A DNA stretch of 64,000 nucleotides from assembly GCF_000970685.1 (NCBI RefSeq), contig NZ_LAJB01000002.1:186001-250000 (forward strand). Direction: 5' to 3'. The translations under genes were made by a program, and so were the position numbers. Under the pieces are notes generated by a model. That model did not search any database and was not told the origin of the DNA. It saw only the letters and a list, made by a program, of their open reading frames with translations. Source of the stretch: Domibacillus indicus. GTDB taxonomy: Bacteria > Bacillota > Bacilli > Bacillales > Domibacillaceae. This document shows positions 44,284 through 53,625 of the stretch, piece by piece. How positions within the stretch are numbered: position 1 is the first letter of the stretch; every line of letters starts with the position of its first letter.

Positions 44284-44642
44284 TTACTCCTGTTTCGTCT
44301 TTTTTAAAACAGGTATCCATATTTCACTTCGGAAAAGAGGCAGAGTCACATCTTTCCCTTCATTCCACAACAATTCCGGCCCTTCCCGCACCTCGAACCA
44401 CTCTGCATAAAGCCGCCCGGACTCGTTTTTGTCGTCTCCGCGCCAATATAATGATCGAGTTCTCCTTTTTCCTCCATCCGTCCTGCTGAAAAGTTCATGG
44501 ATGCGCTGATAAGCCCGTACGCCTCTTCATTGGAAAGGGCTTTTAGCGTTTGAATCATGTCTGCGTCCAGCCGTTTCCACATCGCCTCGATTTCAGGATG
44601 GACACCGTTAAATTGAATTGGGATTCTTTTCTTCATTCCCAC
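44284..44642 (-). pseudogene. Frameshifted GyrI-like/effector-binding-domain gene
   Basis: The 5' part codes [20 protein letters not shown] up to LDHYIGAE in one frame. The 3' part codes [20 protein letters not shown] through [15 protein letters not shown] in another, ending at 44284. The switch lies near 44435-44450. Relative to AraC-effector/GyrI-like proteins the middle strand (about 30 residues, IPA-x-x-WAVF region) is also missing. So a deletion with frameshift has inactivated it. No good RBS. Confidence 0.65.
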
Positions 44643-44905
44643 AGAGGAAGGAGATTCTGGCTGGACAGCAGTAAACGGCTGGGAAGATGATGATTTTCTA
44701 AGTGATTCTGAAAATTTTCAAATTCTCTGAAAAACAGCAATCATTGATTACGTGGCCGATTATGCGAGTAACGCACCTTTTCGTCTTTGCCCAAAACGGA
44801 TGTAAAGAATCATTTGATTTTGTATAATGGTATTTGGATGATTTGTGTATTTTTTACAGAGTGCAGCATATAGATTTCGATTTTTTAATTGGGAGGATGA
44901 TTCAT

Positions 44906-45472
44906 TTGGCACAACCAAAAAACAATACATATCTATTTATACTTCTGGGCGTGTATATATCACTATTGCTGTACTTCATGTTTTTCGGATTTGGCCGTCC
45001 GCAGCGGCTCATAGAGATGCGCGAATTTCGGTATTCATTCGAATTTAGCAGCATCCCTTTATGGATGCCTGACCATTTTTCAATAGATATTTTAAAACTG
45101 TGGATATTTGCTGTTGGCAACCTTTTAGCATTTGTTCCGTTTGGAATACTGGTTCCAATGCTGTTTGAAAAACCGGGAAAATCCTGCTTCCAGTTTATTG
45201 TCCTGTTTGTATTTTTTATTGTATGTATGGAACTTTTACAAATGGTAACGTATTTAGGCAGCTTTGACCTGGCTGATATTTTTATAAATACAGCGGGCGC
45301 AGCCATTGGGTACTGTTCATATCGAATAAGTGGACGTATGAATACTTTAAGTACGTATTTCGTTACTATGGGAATGTCCATTTTGGGATTTTCTGTGCTG
45401 ATGTTCTTTATAGCATGGATATATAACAGTACAATCACGCCATACCTTCTAAAAACACTCAATATTGATTAA
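44906..45472 (+). CDS. VanZ family membrane protein
   Basis: 188 aa from a TTG at 44906, placed 9 nt after GGGAGG; an ATG at 44897 touches that site. Membrane helices at ~9-28, 65-85, 92-115 and 150-170. The VanZ-like core is GNLLAFVPFGILVPMLF, then VCMELLQM and RSFD-type FDLADIFINTAGAAIGY. VanZ-like proteins are associated with glycopeptide tolerance or envelope function, mostly unproven. No van genes are adjacent. A+T-rich. Confidence 0.85.
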   Translation: MAQPKNNTYLFILLGVYISLLLYFMFFGFGRPQRLIEMREFRYSFEFSSIPLWMPDHFSIDILKLWIFAVGNLLAFVPFGILVPMLFEKPGKSCFQFIVLFVFFIVCMELLQMVTYLGSFDLADIFINTAGAAIGYCSYRISGRMNTLSTYFVTMGMSILGFSVLMFFIAWIYNSTITPYLLKTLNID

Positions 45473-45574
45473 TTACTGATAAAGGCATGGCTCCTTTCCT
45501 GTTTAATGAAACACCCTCTGCTTAAGAATGGTAAATGCGGAGCAGGCGGCCCCGGGTGCTTCATTGTCTACAGG

Positions 45575-45600
45575 CAAAAAGGCTCTAAAATAAGAGCCTT
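45575..45600 (-). terminator. Rho-independent terminator of the SDR gene
   Basis: AAGGCTCT (45579-45586) pairs with AGAGCCTT (45593-45600); minus-strand TTTTT follows. Confidence 0.8.
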
Positions 45601-45610
45601 CTTGACCGGT

Positions 45611-46384
45611 TTATCTTTTAAATCCACCTTCTGAATGAATGATCTGCCCTGTAATCCAGTCTGCCTCTTCACTCACCAAAAATGTAATTATTTTCGCAGC
45701 ATCCTTCGGTTCACCCATCCTCCCAAAAGGAAACATCGGTTTTAATTGCGTTTTTATTTCCTCTGTCATCCAGCCTGTATCCGTTGGACCAGGATTTACG
45801 GCATTAACGGTTATACCCAGCGGAGCAAGTTCCGCCGACAACGTAATCGTTAGAGCATCAACGGCTCCCTTTGTTGTTGCGTATGCCAGTTCACCGGGCA
45901 TCGCTCCTTGAAACTGGCCTGAAGTCATATTGACTATTCTTCCACCCGATTTCTTATCAAACCCCTGAGCAAATAAACTGCTTACTAGTGTCGCAGCTCG
46001 TACATTTACCATGTAGTGTTTATCCAGTACGTCAGCCGTCACGTTAGAAAAATCATTATTCGTTGAGTAGGCAGCGTTATTAATCAAAATATCAGGAAAA
46101 CCAAGTTTTTCAATCACTGTATTTATAAGCTGCTGCGGTGCATCATGCTGTGTTAAATCTAATTCCATACATGCTACCTTCACGCCTTTTTTCAATAATT
46201 CCTCTTTCAGTTTCAATGGTTCATCTGAGTTAATGCTCCAGGGCATCTTTTTATCATATTCCATCCAATATGTAAAAAAGATATGGTACCCCGCTTCCGC
46301 CAACTCCTTACATATTGCCGCTCCAATCCCTTTAAGGCGGCTTGCACCTGTAACAATTGCCACTTTATCTTTTAATTGGTTCAT
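45611..46384 (-). CDS. SDR family oxidoreductase
   Basis: 257 aa from the ATG at 46384 (GGAGGGG 5 nt upstream). Rossmann motif TGASRLKGIG (with a 2-residue insertion typical of one SDR subgroup), DILINNAAY, Ser in NMTSGQFQG, YATTK and a C-terminal GQIIHSEGGF. NAD(P)-dependent, substrate unknown; 3-oxoacyl-ACP-reductase-like. Stand-alone. Confidence 0.88.
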   Translation of the reverse strand: MNQLKDKVAIVTGASRLKGIGAAICKELAEAGYHIFFTYWMEYDKKMPWSINSDEPLKLKEELLKKGVKVACMELDLTQHDAPQQLINTVIEKLGFPDILINNAAYSTNNDFSNVTADVLDKHYMVNVRAATLVSSLFAQGFDKKSGGRIVNMTSGQFQGAMPGELAYATTKGAVDALTITLSAELAPLGITVNAVNPGPTDTGWMTEEIKTQLKPMFPFGRMGEPKDAAKIITFLVSEEADWITGQIIHSEGGFKR

Positions 46385-46625
46385 CCATACCCCTCCAAAT
46401 GAAGGACACATTAATAAGAATAACAGGAGATATCATTTTTTCCTGCTAAAAAGACAGGCACAAAACAGGCGTCTGTCCTTTTAATAAAGGATTTTAAATT
46501 CATATAATGCAGTCCTTCAATGATTATAAACAGGTTAAATAACCCTCATGAATGAGAGAGAACATAAATCTATCTTTTGATCCTGTTTCCTGATTTTCAA
46601 AACCGCCTGGTGGAGCCGTTGTTTG

Positions 46626-46671
46626 CAGGCTGCGCCTCAAACTCTTCCCCGCTCGGCGTCACTTGCCGGCT
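46626..46671. repeat. Second copy of the left arm of the palindromic repeat
   Basis: CAGGCTG, a CAAAC block and then the exact 19-mer TCGGCGTCACTTGCCGGCT (46653-46671), as at 21436-21477. It ends where the UlaG-like gene's stop codon begins; the right arm is absent. Confidence 0.55.
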
Positions 46672-47535
46672 TTATTCGTCCTCTTTCTCCGCAAGATACA
46701 GCATCCGCTCTCCGGGTACCAGCAGCTTAAAGCACTGCGCTGGATAATTCCGGTACACGTAGTCCACAAAATAAGACGGATTGTCGGCATTAAAGGGAAA
46801 AAGGTCATAGTGAACCGGCACCAGCAGATCCACTTCCAGCAAATGCGCGAGATCCGCCGCTTCCCGAAAGCCCATGTTCCCGACAATCCCTTTTTCCCGC
46901 CGAAGAAAATCCCCGCCGTTGACCGGCAAAAAAGCAACATCAATTGAAACCGGCTGCAGCGTATCAATCAGCTCCCGGTGCAAAACCGTATCTCCGGCAT
47001 GATAAAATGTCACGCCGTTTGCACTGACAACATAGCCAAGATACGCATGATTTCCATGTTCATCAATCTCATATTCTTCGTGCTTGCAGGCGACCGGCAG
47101 GATTTCCATGCCCGCTTCTTTGATCAGCTCCCCTGCTTTCGCCGCGATAATCCGGCTCTCTTCAATGCCAAGCCCGCTCAGTAACGGAACAGACGGCGCC
47201 GGGCAAACGAACCGCACATGCGGTGAAGCGCTGTCAATCCCTTTAATGGTAACAGGGTCTAAATGATCCGGATGCTCATGCGAAATAAACACATACGCGG
47301 CGTTTACAGCCTCCGCCGGCTCAAGCGGCGGTTCAAACTTCCTCGGCCAGCTGCCGCTTGTATTCAAATAGTCGGATAGGTATGGATCAAAATAGCAGAC
47401 CGCCTCTCCCGTTTTAACGGCAACGCCTGACTGGCCAAGATGCCAGAACGCAATCGCTTCCTCCGGCACAGCCGTGCTGTCCATCTGGCGGACCAGGCTC
47501 TGGCCCGACCGGTATATCTTTTTTTGTTCCTTCAT
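46672..47535 (-). CDS. MBL-fold metal hydrolase, UlaG-like
   Basis: 287 aa. FWHLGQSGVAVKTGEAVCYFDPYLSD start, metal motif ISHEHPDHLD (~84-93), HAGDTVLH and the late PVHYDLFPFN His. This is the UlaG (L-ascorbate-6-phosphate lactonase-like) branch of the metallo-beta-lactamase fold. The substrate cannot be assigned; no ula genes are nearby. GAGGGGAGAGG lies just before the ATG. Confidence 0.88.
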   Translation of the reverse strand: MKEQKKIYRSGQSLVRQMDSTAVPEEAIAFWHLGQSGVAVKTGEAVCYFDPYLSDYLNTSGSWPRKFEPPLEPAEAVNAAYVFISHEHPDHLDPVTIKGIDSASPHVRFVCPAPSVPLLSGLGIEESRIIAAKAGELIKEAGMEILPVACKHEEYEIDEHGNHAYLGYVVSANGVTFYHAGDTVLHRELIDTLQPVSIDVAFLPVNGGDFLRREKGIVGNMGFREAADLAHLLEVDLLVPVHYDLFPFNADNPSYFVDYVYRNYPAQCFKLLVPGERMLYLAEKEDE

Positions 47536-47608
47536 TTCTGTCCTCTCCCCTCTTTCAATCTACTTTCATGTTTACTGTTCCTCCCGGCTTTGTCAACCGA
47601 TCATAAGC

Positions 47609-49000
47609 TTATCGTTTCCAGGCCGCCTTCAGCTTGCTGATCCCTGAGCGGATATCGTCCTCCGGAACTCCTGCGAATCCAAGCAGGACGGTCGCTGCCG
47701 GCGGCTCCTGCTGATAAAACGGGGAAGCCGGATACATTTTCACGCCGTGCCTGCTCGCTCTCTCGATCAGTTCTTTTTCACTGAACGGCGTGTCCACATC
47801 AAGCAGAATGTGAAGCCCCGAGTTTTCGCCCCGGATCTGCACCTGACTTCCCAATTCGCTTTGCAGGGCTTCCAGCAAAACGGACCGTTTTTTCTGATAC
47901 AGCTTTCTCATTCTGTTCATATGCTTCTGCCATTCGCCTTTCTGAATAAATTCCGCCAGTGCCAGCTGACTGTGGCGGGAAACCGTCTGCTTGTACAAAG
48001 AAGCGATGCCCCGGCCTTTTTCCAAAAGAGACGGCGGAAGAATCAAATAGCTGATGCGCATGGAAGGAAGCAGCGACTTGGAGAACGTGCCCATATAGAT
48101 AACCCGGCCGTGCCGGTCGAGTCCCTGCAGTGATGGGATGGGCTGCCCGCTGTACCGGAATTCCCCGTCATAATCATCCTCTATAATAAATGCCCCCTTT
48201 TCCGCCGCCCACCTGAGCAGCTGCATTCTCCTGTTAATCGTCATAACCGTTCCGAGCGGAAACTGGTGTGAAGGCGTAACATACACAAGGTCCGGCTGCG
48301 CTTTTTGGAGTTCCTGCACTCGGATTCCTTCCTTATCGACCGGAACAGGAAGAATCTTCATATGGCCGGCTTCAAAAATCGTTCTTGACCTGGATGAACC
48401 GGGGTCTTCGAATCCAATGGAACGATCCGGGCCGAAAATCTGGCACAGCAGATGCATTAAAACAGGGCTCCCGGCTCCTATCACGACCTGCTCGGGAACG
48501 CAGCGGACGCCGCGCGACTGATACAGGTATTCTGCAATCAGCCCTCTCAGCTCAAGCTCGCCCAGCACATCTCCCGGCTGGTAAAGCAGGTGCCCGTACT
48601 GGTCCAGGCTGCCGACCATGCTTTTTCGCCAGGCGGAAAACGGGAAGCGGGCGGAATCCACATTTCCGTAGTGAAAATCAATGATTTGTTTCGTATCTTC
48701 CGCTTCGAGCTTCATAGCCGGCATGCCCGGCATTTTCATCTGCACAAAATCCGAACCGTCGTAATCCGCAAACCAGCCGCTTCTCGGCCTGCTCACAATA
48801 TAGCCCTCCGCCGCAAGCTGTTCATACGCCCGCTCCACCGTCGTCTGGCTGATCGAAAGCTGCGCGGCAAGCAGCCTTTTGGAAGGAAGCTTCACCCCCT
48901 TTTGGATACGGCCTTCATGCATTGTTTTTTTGAAAAACTGATAGAGCTGCTGATAAAGCGGAATCTCCAGGCTCCGGTTTAAAAAAGGTGTGATATCCAT
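47609..49000 (-). CDS. MocR/GabR-type transcriptional regulator (GntR HTH fused to aminotransferase fold)
   Basis: 463 aa. GntR winged helix (~1-75: IPLYQQLYQFFKKTM, LPSKRLLAAQLSISQTTVER, AEGYIVSRPRSGWF), then a fold-type-I aminotransferase domain (~110-460) with FIIEDDYDGEFRY and the PLP lysine in GTFSKSLLPSMR. Such proteins bind PLP and an amino compound to control a neighbour. It is divergent from an EamA transporter, its probable target. Candidate operators lie between them. Confidence 0.92.
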   Translation of the reverse strand: MDITPFLNRSLEIPLYQQLYQFFKKTMHEGRIQKGVKLPSKRLLAAQLSISQTTVERAYEQLAAEGYIVSRPRSGWFADYDGSDFVQMKMPGMPAMKLEAEDTKQIIDFHYGNVDSARFPFSAWRKSMVGSLDQYGHLLYQPGDVLGELELRGLIAEYLYQSRGVRCVPEQVVIGAGSPVLMHLLCQIFGPDRSIGFEDPGSSRSRTIFEAGHMKILPVPVDKEGIRVQELQKAQPDLVYVTPSHQFPLGTVMTINRRMQLLRWAAEKGAFIIEDDYDGEFRYSGQPIPSLQGLDRHGRVIYMGTFSKSLLPSMRISYLILPPSLLEKGRGIASLYKQTVSRHSQLALAEFIQKGEWQKHMNRMRKLYQKKRSVLLEALQSELGSQVQIRGENSGLHILLDVDTPFSEKELIERASRHGVKMYPASPFYQQEPPAATVLLGFAGVPEDDIRSGISKLKAAWKR

Positions 49001-49040
49001 TTGCGCGGCTTCTCCTAACTGGCATGATGTTTTTTATTAA

Positions 49041-49066
49041 AACTGGCTGTTTATCAAAAGCCAGTT
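49041..49066. promoter_or_regulatory. Inverted repeat between mocR and the EamA gene
   Basis: Perfect dyad AACTGGCT-N10-AGCCAGTT, a candidate MocR operator. Confidence 0.55.
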
Positions 49067-49099
49067 CCCATTTATAGTCATTGTAATCTATTAGGAAAG

Positions 49100-49118
49100 G
49101 ATTGGTAAGATGATTGGT
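49100..49118 (+). promoter_or_regulatory. Direct repeat GATTGGT in the EamA promoter region
   Basis: GATTGGT at 49100-49106 and 49112-49118, 12 bp apart. GabR-type regulators are known to use direct repeats, so this is an alternative or additional site. Confidence 0.4.
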
Positions 49119-49172
49119 CAAAATTGATTTACCTGCCTTACTCAACAGAAAACATGATTTGGAGTGATTGTG

Positions 49173-50033
49173 ATGAACAAAGCAGCCAGTGGCTGGGTAA
49201 ATGGTTTTGCAGGTGTATTGATTTTCAGCGGCTCACTGCCGGCGACACGCCTGGCAGTGGCTGATTTTGACCCGTTCTTCCTCACCGTCTGCCGCGCTAC
49301 GATCGCGGGCGTTCTGGCCGGCGTTCTTCTTCTCGTCTTCCGGCAGCAGCGGCCGTCCGGAAGCGATATGATCCCCCTGCTCGTGGTGGCGTTCGGCGTG
49401 GTGGCAGGCTTTCCGCTGCTGACGGCGCTCGCCCTTCAATATGTCACGTCGGCGCATGCCATTCTCTTTATCGGCCTTCTTCCGCTCTCAACGGCAATCT
49501 TCGGGGTGCTTCGGGGCGGCGAGCGGCCCCGCCCCGCCTTCTGGATTTTTTCAGCGGCGGGCAGCTTTCTCGTCGCGGGATTCGCCCTGCTGCAGGACGG
49601 GGAGTCCTCACCGATCGGCGACGCATTGATGCTCGCTTCTATTATTGTGTGCGGCCTCGGCTATGCAGAAGGAGCCCTGCTTTCAAAAAAGCTCGGAAAC
49701 TGGCAGGTGATCTCCTGGGCGCTCGTGCTGTCGCTTCCCCTGATGCTGCCGCTTGCGCTGGTTTTTGCGCCGGACTCGTGGGCGGACATCGGTGAGCCGG
49801 CTCTTCTCAGCCTTGCGTATGTGTCTTTATTCAGCATGCTTATTGGCTTTGTGTTCTGGTACCGTGGCCTCGCCCAGGGCGGCATCGCCGCAGTCGGGCA
49901 GCTGCAGCTTCTTCAGCCTTTTTTCGGGCTGCTGCTTGCGTCTTTCCTTGTCAATGAAACAGTGGGCCTGGCACTTATCGCCGTAAATATCGCCGTTGTT
50001 CTGTGCGTGGCAGCCGCCCGGCGGTTCGCCTGA
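49173..50033 (+). CDS. EamA/DMT family transporter
   Basis: 286 aa from the ATG at 49173 (GGAG ~9 nt upstream). Ten hydrophobic helices in two EamA halves, with conserved FSGSLPATRLAVADFDPFFL and the LLQPFFGLLLASFLVNE end. DMT exporters move amino acids or other metabolites across the membrane. The divergent MocR regulator is its probable controller and would sense an amine or amino acid. Confidence 0.9.
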   Translation: MNKAASGWVNGFAGVLIFSGSLPATRLAVADFDPFFLTVCRATIAGVLAGVLLLVFRQQRPSGSDMIPLLVVAFGVVAGFPLLTALALQYVTSAHAILFIGLLPLSTAIFGVLRGGERPRPAFWIFSAAGSFLVAGFALLQDGESSPIGDALMLASIIVCGLGYAEGALLSKKLGNWQVISWALVLSLPLMLPLALVFAPDSWADIGEPALLSLAYVSLFSMLIGFVFWYRGLAQGGIAAVGQLQLLQPFFGLLLASFLVNETVGLALIAVNIAVVLCVAAARRFA

Positions 50034-50135
50034 TCTGTATTCAAGCTTGCATCATATGCGCTATAATCATTGTAAGCATTTTCCTGCTGATGTAAATGAG
50101 CAAAGGAGAAGCCTCAAGCAAGGGAGGATAGATAA

Positions 50136-50933
50136 ATGGCAGATCATCAAAGCGAAGAAGAACTGGCAGGCGGAAATGTTTCACGCGTCAGCCGCGTGGG
50201 AGATACGGTCCGGCGGGAAGTAAAGCCTGTAAGCCCGCACATTCATAAGCTGCTGCTGCATCTCGAGAACAAAGGCTTCTCTTATGCACCACGGTTTTTA
50301 GGAATGGACGGGCAGGGCAGAGAAATTCTGTCTTTCATTGAAGGAGAGGCCGGCCACTACCCTTTAAAGAAATACATGTGGTCAAAGGAGGTGCTGGCAG
50401 AAATCGCGGGGATGCTCCGGCTGTATCATGAGGCGGTGTGTGATTTTCCGTTCATACATAACTTTGAGCCGATTGATCGCACTCCGCCAAACGTGGAAGT
50501 ATTGTGCCATAATGACTTTGCCGTATACAACATTATTTTTAACGGGCAAAAGCCGGTCGGCATCATTGACTTTGACACCGCCGGGCCCGGCCCGAAAATA
50601 TGGGATATCGCGTATACAGTGTATACGTGCCTGCCGCTCAGCCGGTTTTCTCTTTCCGAAGCAGGAGAGCCGGTTCATTATACCCCTTCACGGCACGCCA
50701 GCTCTATTAAGGAAAGATTACAATTGTTTTTTGAAGCCTACGATGAGAAAATGCCCCCGGACTTTCTCGAAATCGTCCTGCTGCGTCTGGAAGGGCTGTG
50801 CCGGACGATCCGAAGAAAAGCCGGTGAAGGCGATCCGGCTTTTCAAAAAATGATAGACGAAGGCCACCTCACCCATTATCAGGACGATATCGCGTTCATC
50901 CGGGAACACGGAAACGAATGGATCGAAGGATAA
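50136..50933 (+). CDS. Aminoglycoside phosphotransferase (APH/choline kinase-like) family protein
   Basis: 265 aa. The kinase catalytic loop is H125-N-D127-FAVY-N132, and the metal Asp is D145 in GIIDFDTAGPGPKIWDIAY. The N-lobe is short and lacks a clear glycine loop. The family phosphorylates small alcohols (sugars, choline, antibiotics); resistance should not be assumed. The RBS is a modest AGGGAGGA. Its 3' end and terminator have a decayed counterpart at 57285-57403. Confidence 0.85.
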   Translation: MADHQSEEELAGGNVSRVSRVGDTVRREVKPVSPHIHKLLLHLENKGFSYAPRFLGMDGQGREILSFIEGEAGHYPLKKYMWSKEVLAEIAGMLRLYHEAVCDFPFIHNFEPIDRTPPNVEVLCHNDFAVYNIIFNGQKPVGIIDFDTAGPGPKIWDIAYTVYTCLPLSRFSLSEAGEPVHYTPSRHASSIKERLQLFFEAYDEKMPPDFLEIVLLRLEGLCRTIRRKAGEGDPAFQKMIDEGHLTHYQDDIAFIREHGNEWIEG

Positions 50934-50941
50934 TGGGATAG

Positions 50942-50979
50942 AAAAAGCGTGTTTTGAAACAATCAAAGCACGTTTTTTC
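50942..50979 (+). terminator. Rho-independent terminator of the APH-like gene
   Basis: CGTGTTTTGA pairs with TCAAAGCACG (one G-T), followed by TTTTTTCTTTT. Confidence 0.85.
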
Positions 50980-51056
50980 TTTTGGCTGTTTTCTAAAGAG
51001 GGCTGCTTTTCCCATAAATCCATTTGAGGTTCAAATTACATCCATTTTTACATAGA

Positions 51057-53393
51057 TTAAAAGATAAATTCATAAATGGGCTGGATCTTGATTTGATTCA
51101 CTTCTGCCGTTTCTTTCGCAGCAGCCTCACTTCTTGCCGCCATAGGTGAATCGCTTTTTACTACTTTCTTTTCCTTTATTGGCGATATGAATAAATAGAT
51201 CGGCTGATCTTTTAATTCTTGCTGCAGGTGTTTCAGTCCAATTTCCCAGGCTGCCCCATTATGGAAATTATCATGAATTAATTCATTATTCATAAAAGCG
51301 TACCCGATATCACCGTTATAATGAACTTGCAATAACGCTTCTTTTAAACCGGCTAATTGTGAGTGATCAACAAATACTACTGTACGCCGGTTATCCATTT
51401 TTTCAATTTTTAACGAAATATTTCTTTGCTCCTGTGAAAATGTATAGGAGGTAAGCAATCCTTTTTTCTCTACTTCACTTGAAAAAAATCTTTCCATCAG
51501 TGTTTCATCTGCCAATTGATCTATTGTAGAAAATGTTACACAATTATTGGCAGATTCAAATCGGATACTCGTTTCATCGACTAACAATGTGGCATCCGTA
51601 AGCAATACCTGCTCTTTGTTTCCCCAGGTGAATTTCCAGAAATTCATACTTTGCTCATCCGTTAACGTATACACCTGAATGATTTGCCCGTCTTTCGATT
51701 TGATACTTATTTTGGTTACTATGTCTTCCTCCGGTTTCACAAAGACGAACGGTTCGATTTGTTCCACTGTTCCTTTATCCAGGATAATGCTTTGAATATT
51801 TTTCAAATCAAAACAATATTCGGGCTTCATTCCTGCTGGTATAAAGAAAAAATACGACGTTTCCTTCTCTTTTTCCACTTTCGTAATCAATTGTGCAGCG
51901 GCATATTTTAATAAGACTGAGTCCATTTGTAAATTGAATGGCAGCATACAGCTTGCGTCCGGGGCTAACGACAATCCATCTTTATTTGGAACCCGAATAG
52001 TTTCGTTATCCAGCGATAACTCGAAAGCAAAATTTTCTTTAGCAGATGAATTCAAATGGTCCTGGTAATTATTGATAAAAATATAGCCGCTTCCATTATG
52101 AACACGTACTGCATAACGAAGTGTTTCTGTATCTTTCGGATCCATGCTGCTTGTGTCGTATGGCAGAACGGTTTTCGTTGGACAAAAGGACTCTTCAAAT
52201 TTTTGAAAAAAATAATGCAGGCGTTTCAAACGTTTATACGATTCGCGTACCTGTCCAAACTCCCCAATAGGAGCCTGGTAGTCATACGAAATTTTTGGCG
52301 CTGCATTTTCATTCAAAAAAGGCGTTTTCTTTCCCGCCGGATTTGAACCGCCATGAAACACGTAATATCCTACAAAATTACAGCCCCCTGCAGCTTTCAT
52401 ATTCGCCATGGCTTCTATGCTTTGATAAGGCAATTGAAAACGATATTTATAGAAAACCGTCATTCCCCCGCCCATTTCGCAGCAGGCAAAAGGCACTGTC
52501 GAAGGGTCATACTGCGGCTCAAAATTATATGCAGGCTGGCGATAATCTCTGTATATAAACTCCGGGGTTACGGGATGTTCTTTCACCGTGTCATCATAAA
52601 AAATCCATGGCCGAAATGCATATCCGCCCCATAACGGCAGGACAGCATCTATGGGAGCCATAGCCCCTCCCCAGCCGGTGGCCGTATACAGAGGTGCATC
52701 CATTCCAGCTTCATTGGCATACTTTTTAAGCGCAAGAAGGTGGTCTTTCCCATCCTCACCTGTAGGAATCCACTCATTGCTTGTACCTGCTGTTATTTCC
52801 CAGGGGGCACCCGCATGATAAAATTCATTTTCTAATTGAATGCCGATGATAGGCCCGTTGTCTTTAAAAAACAGCCCTTGAAGCTGCTGTCCTATTTCAT
52901 TGTACAATCGTTTAACGTACTGAAGATAACGCGGATCATTCGATCTCACCCTGCAGGGCTCTCCATACAGCCAATCCGGGAATCCTCCATTTCTCACTTC
53001 TCCATGAACAAATGGCCCGATACGGATAATAACGTGAATACGGTGCTTTTTACAAAGAGAAACAAAGGAACGCAGGTTTTTTGAGCCAGTCCAATCAAAC
53101 TGGCCTTTAATCTCTTCATGATGATTCCAAATAATATAGGTGGGAATAATGGTGATGCCAGCCATTTTCATTTTAATAATTTCATCTTCCCACTTCTCAA
53201 AATGATACCGGCTGTAATGAAACTCACCACAAATGCCGAAATACGGTTTATCATTTTTCATCATATAATAATTAGTGAAATGAATGTGATCTCCGTTTAA
53301 ATTCGCACCTTGAAAATGATCAAGTGTTGGATAAATTTTATTTTCAATACTATGTAACGCTATTTTATTTACATTCACCCTATTCTCGTTCAT
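51057..53393 (-). CDS. Beta-galactosidase, glycoside hydrolase family 35
   Basis: 778 aa from the ATG at 53393 (GGGGGAAATTG upstream). The GH35 TIM barrel spans ~45-380: GICGEFHYSRYHFEKWEDEI, TYIIWNHHEEIKGQFDW, the acid/base E190 in GIQLENEFY and the nucleophile E306 in CCEMGGG. Beta-sandwich domains follow. No signal peptide is present, so it acts inside the cell on imported galactosides. A 230-bp gap with a dispersed repeat separates it from the TIM-barrel/PhyH genes upstream. A+T-richer than neighbours. Confidence 0.92.
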   Translation of the reverse strand: MNENRVNVNKIALHSIENKIYPTLDHFQGANLNGDHIHFTNYYMMKNDKPYFGICGEFHYSRYHFEKWEDEIIKMKMAGITIIPTYIIWNHHEEIKGQFDWTGSKNLRSFVSLCKKHRIHVIIRIGPFVHGEVRNGGFPDWLYGEPCRVRSNDPRYLQYVKRLYNEIGQQLQGLFFKDNGPIIGIQLENEFYHAGAPWEITAGTSNEWIPTGEDGKDHLLALKKYANEAGMDAPLYTATGWGGAMAPIDAVLPLWGGYAFRPWIFYDDTVKEHPVTPEFIYRDYRQPAYNFEPQYDPSTVPFACCEMGGGMTVFYKYRFQLPYQSIEAMANMKAAGGCNFVGYYVFHGGSNPAGKKTPFLNENAAPKISYDYQAPIGEFGQVRESYKRLKRLHYFFQKFEESFCPTKTVLPYDTSSMDPKDTETLRYAVRVHNGSGYIFINNYQDHLNSSAKENFAFELSLDNETIRVPNKDGLSLAPDASCMLPFNLQMDSVLLKYAAAQLITKVEKEKETSYFFFIPAGMKPEYCFDLKNIQSIILDKGTVEQIEPFVFVKPEEDIVTKISIKSKDGQIIQVYTLTDEQSMNFWKFTWGNKEQVLLTDATLLVDETSIRFESANNCVTFSTIDQLADETLMERFFSSEVEKKGLLTSYTFSQEQRNISLKIEKMDNRRTVVFVDHSQLAGLKEALLQVHYNGDIGYAFMNNELIHDNFHNGAAWEIGLKHLQQELKDQPIYLFISPIKEKKVVKSDSPMAARSEAAAKETAEVNQIKIQPIYEFIF

Positions 53394-53458
53394 CAATTTC
53401 CCCCGCCTTTCCTGTGTCTTTAAACGGACAACTCTTTATCTGTTTCCTTTTTATTGTT

Positions 53459-53590
53459 CAGAACCGGCAGACCGCAGCCCTGACACTCCTTTTGAAAGAA
53501 CATAGCCCGTTTCCAGCCCATAAAAGAAAGATAATTTCAGCCCGAAAAAGGACTATCTTCTTGACGACTCCCTTTTTCAATGAGGAAGCA
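53459..53590. repeat. Dispersed intergenic repeat, copy B
   Basis: GAACCGGCAGACCGCAGCCC, TGACACT-CCTTTT and later CCCGAAAAAGGACTATCTTC in the same order as copy A at 39240-39355, with indels. It lies in the gap between the GH35 and TIM-barrel genes. Confidence 0.6.
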
Positions 53591-53625
53591 GGTTTTAACA
53601 CTCAAAACCTTAGCCTCTTTTTTAT

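Noticed and set aside
44834-44905. Extended N-terminus of the VanZ protein
   Set aside because: GGGAGG at 44891 supports a start at 44906 (TTG); upstream codons show no VanZ similarity.
50136-50933. Aminoglycoside resistance gene
   Set aside because: Only the general APH/choline-kinase catalytic motifs are visible; nothing shows antibiotic specificity, so resistance is not claimed.
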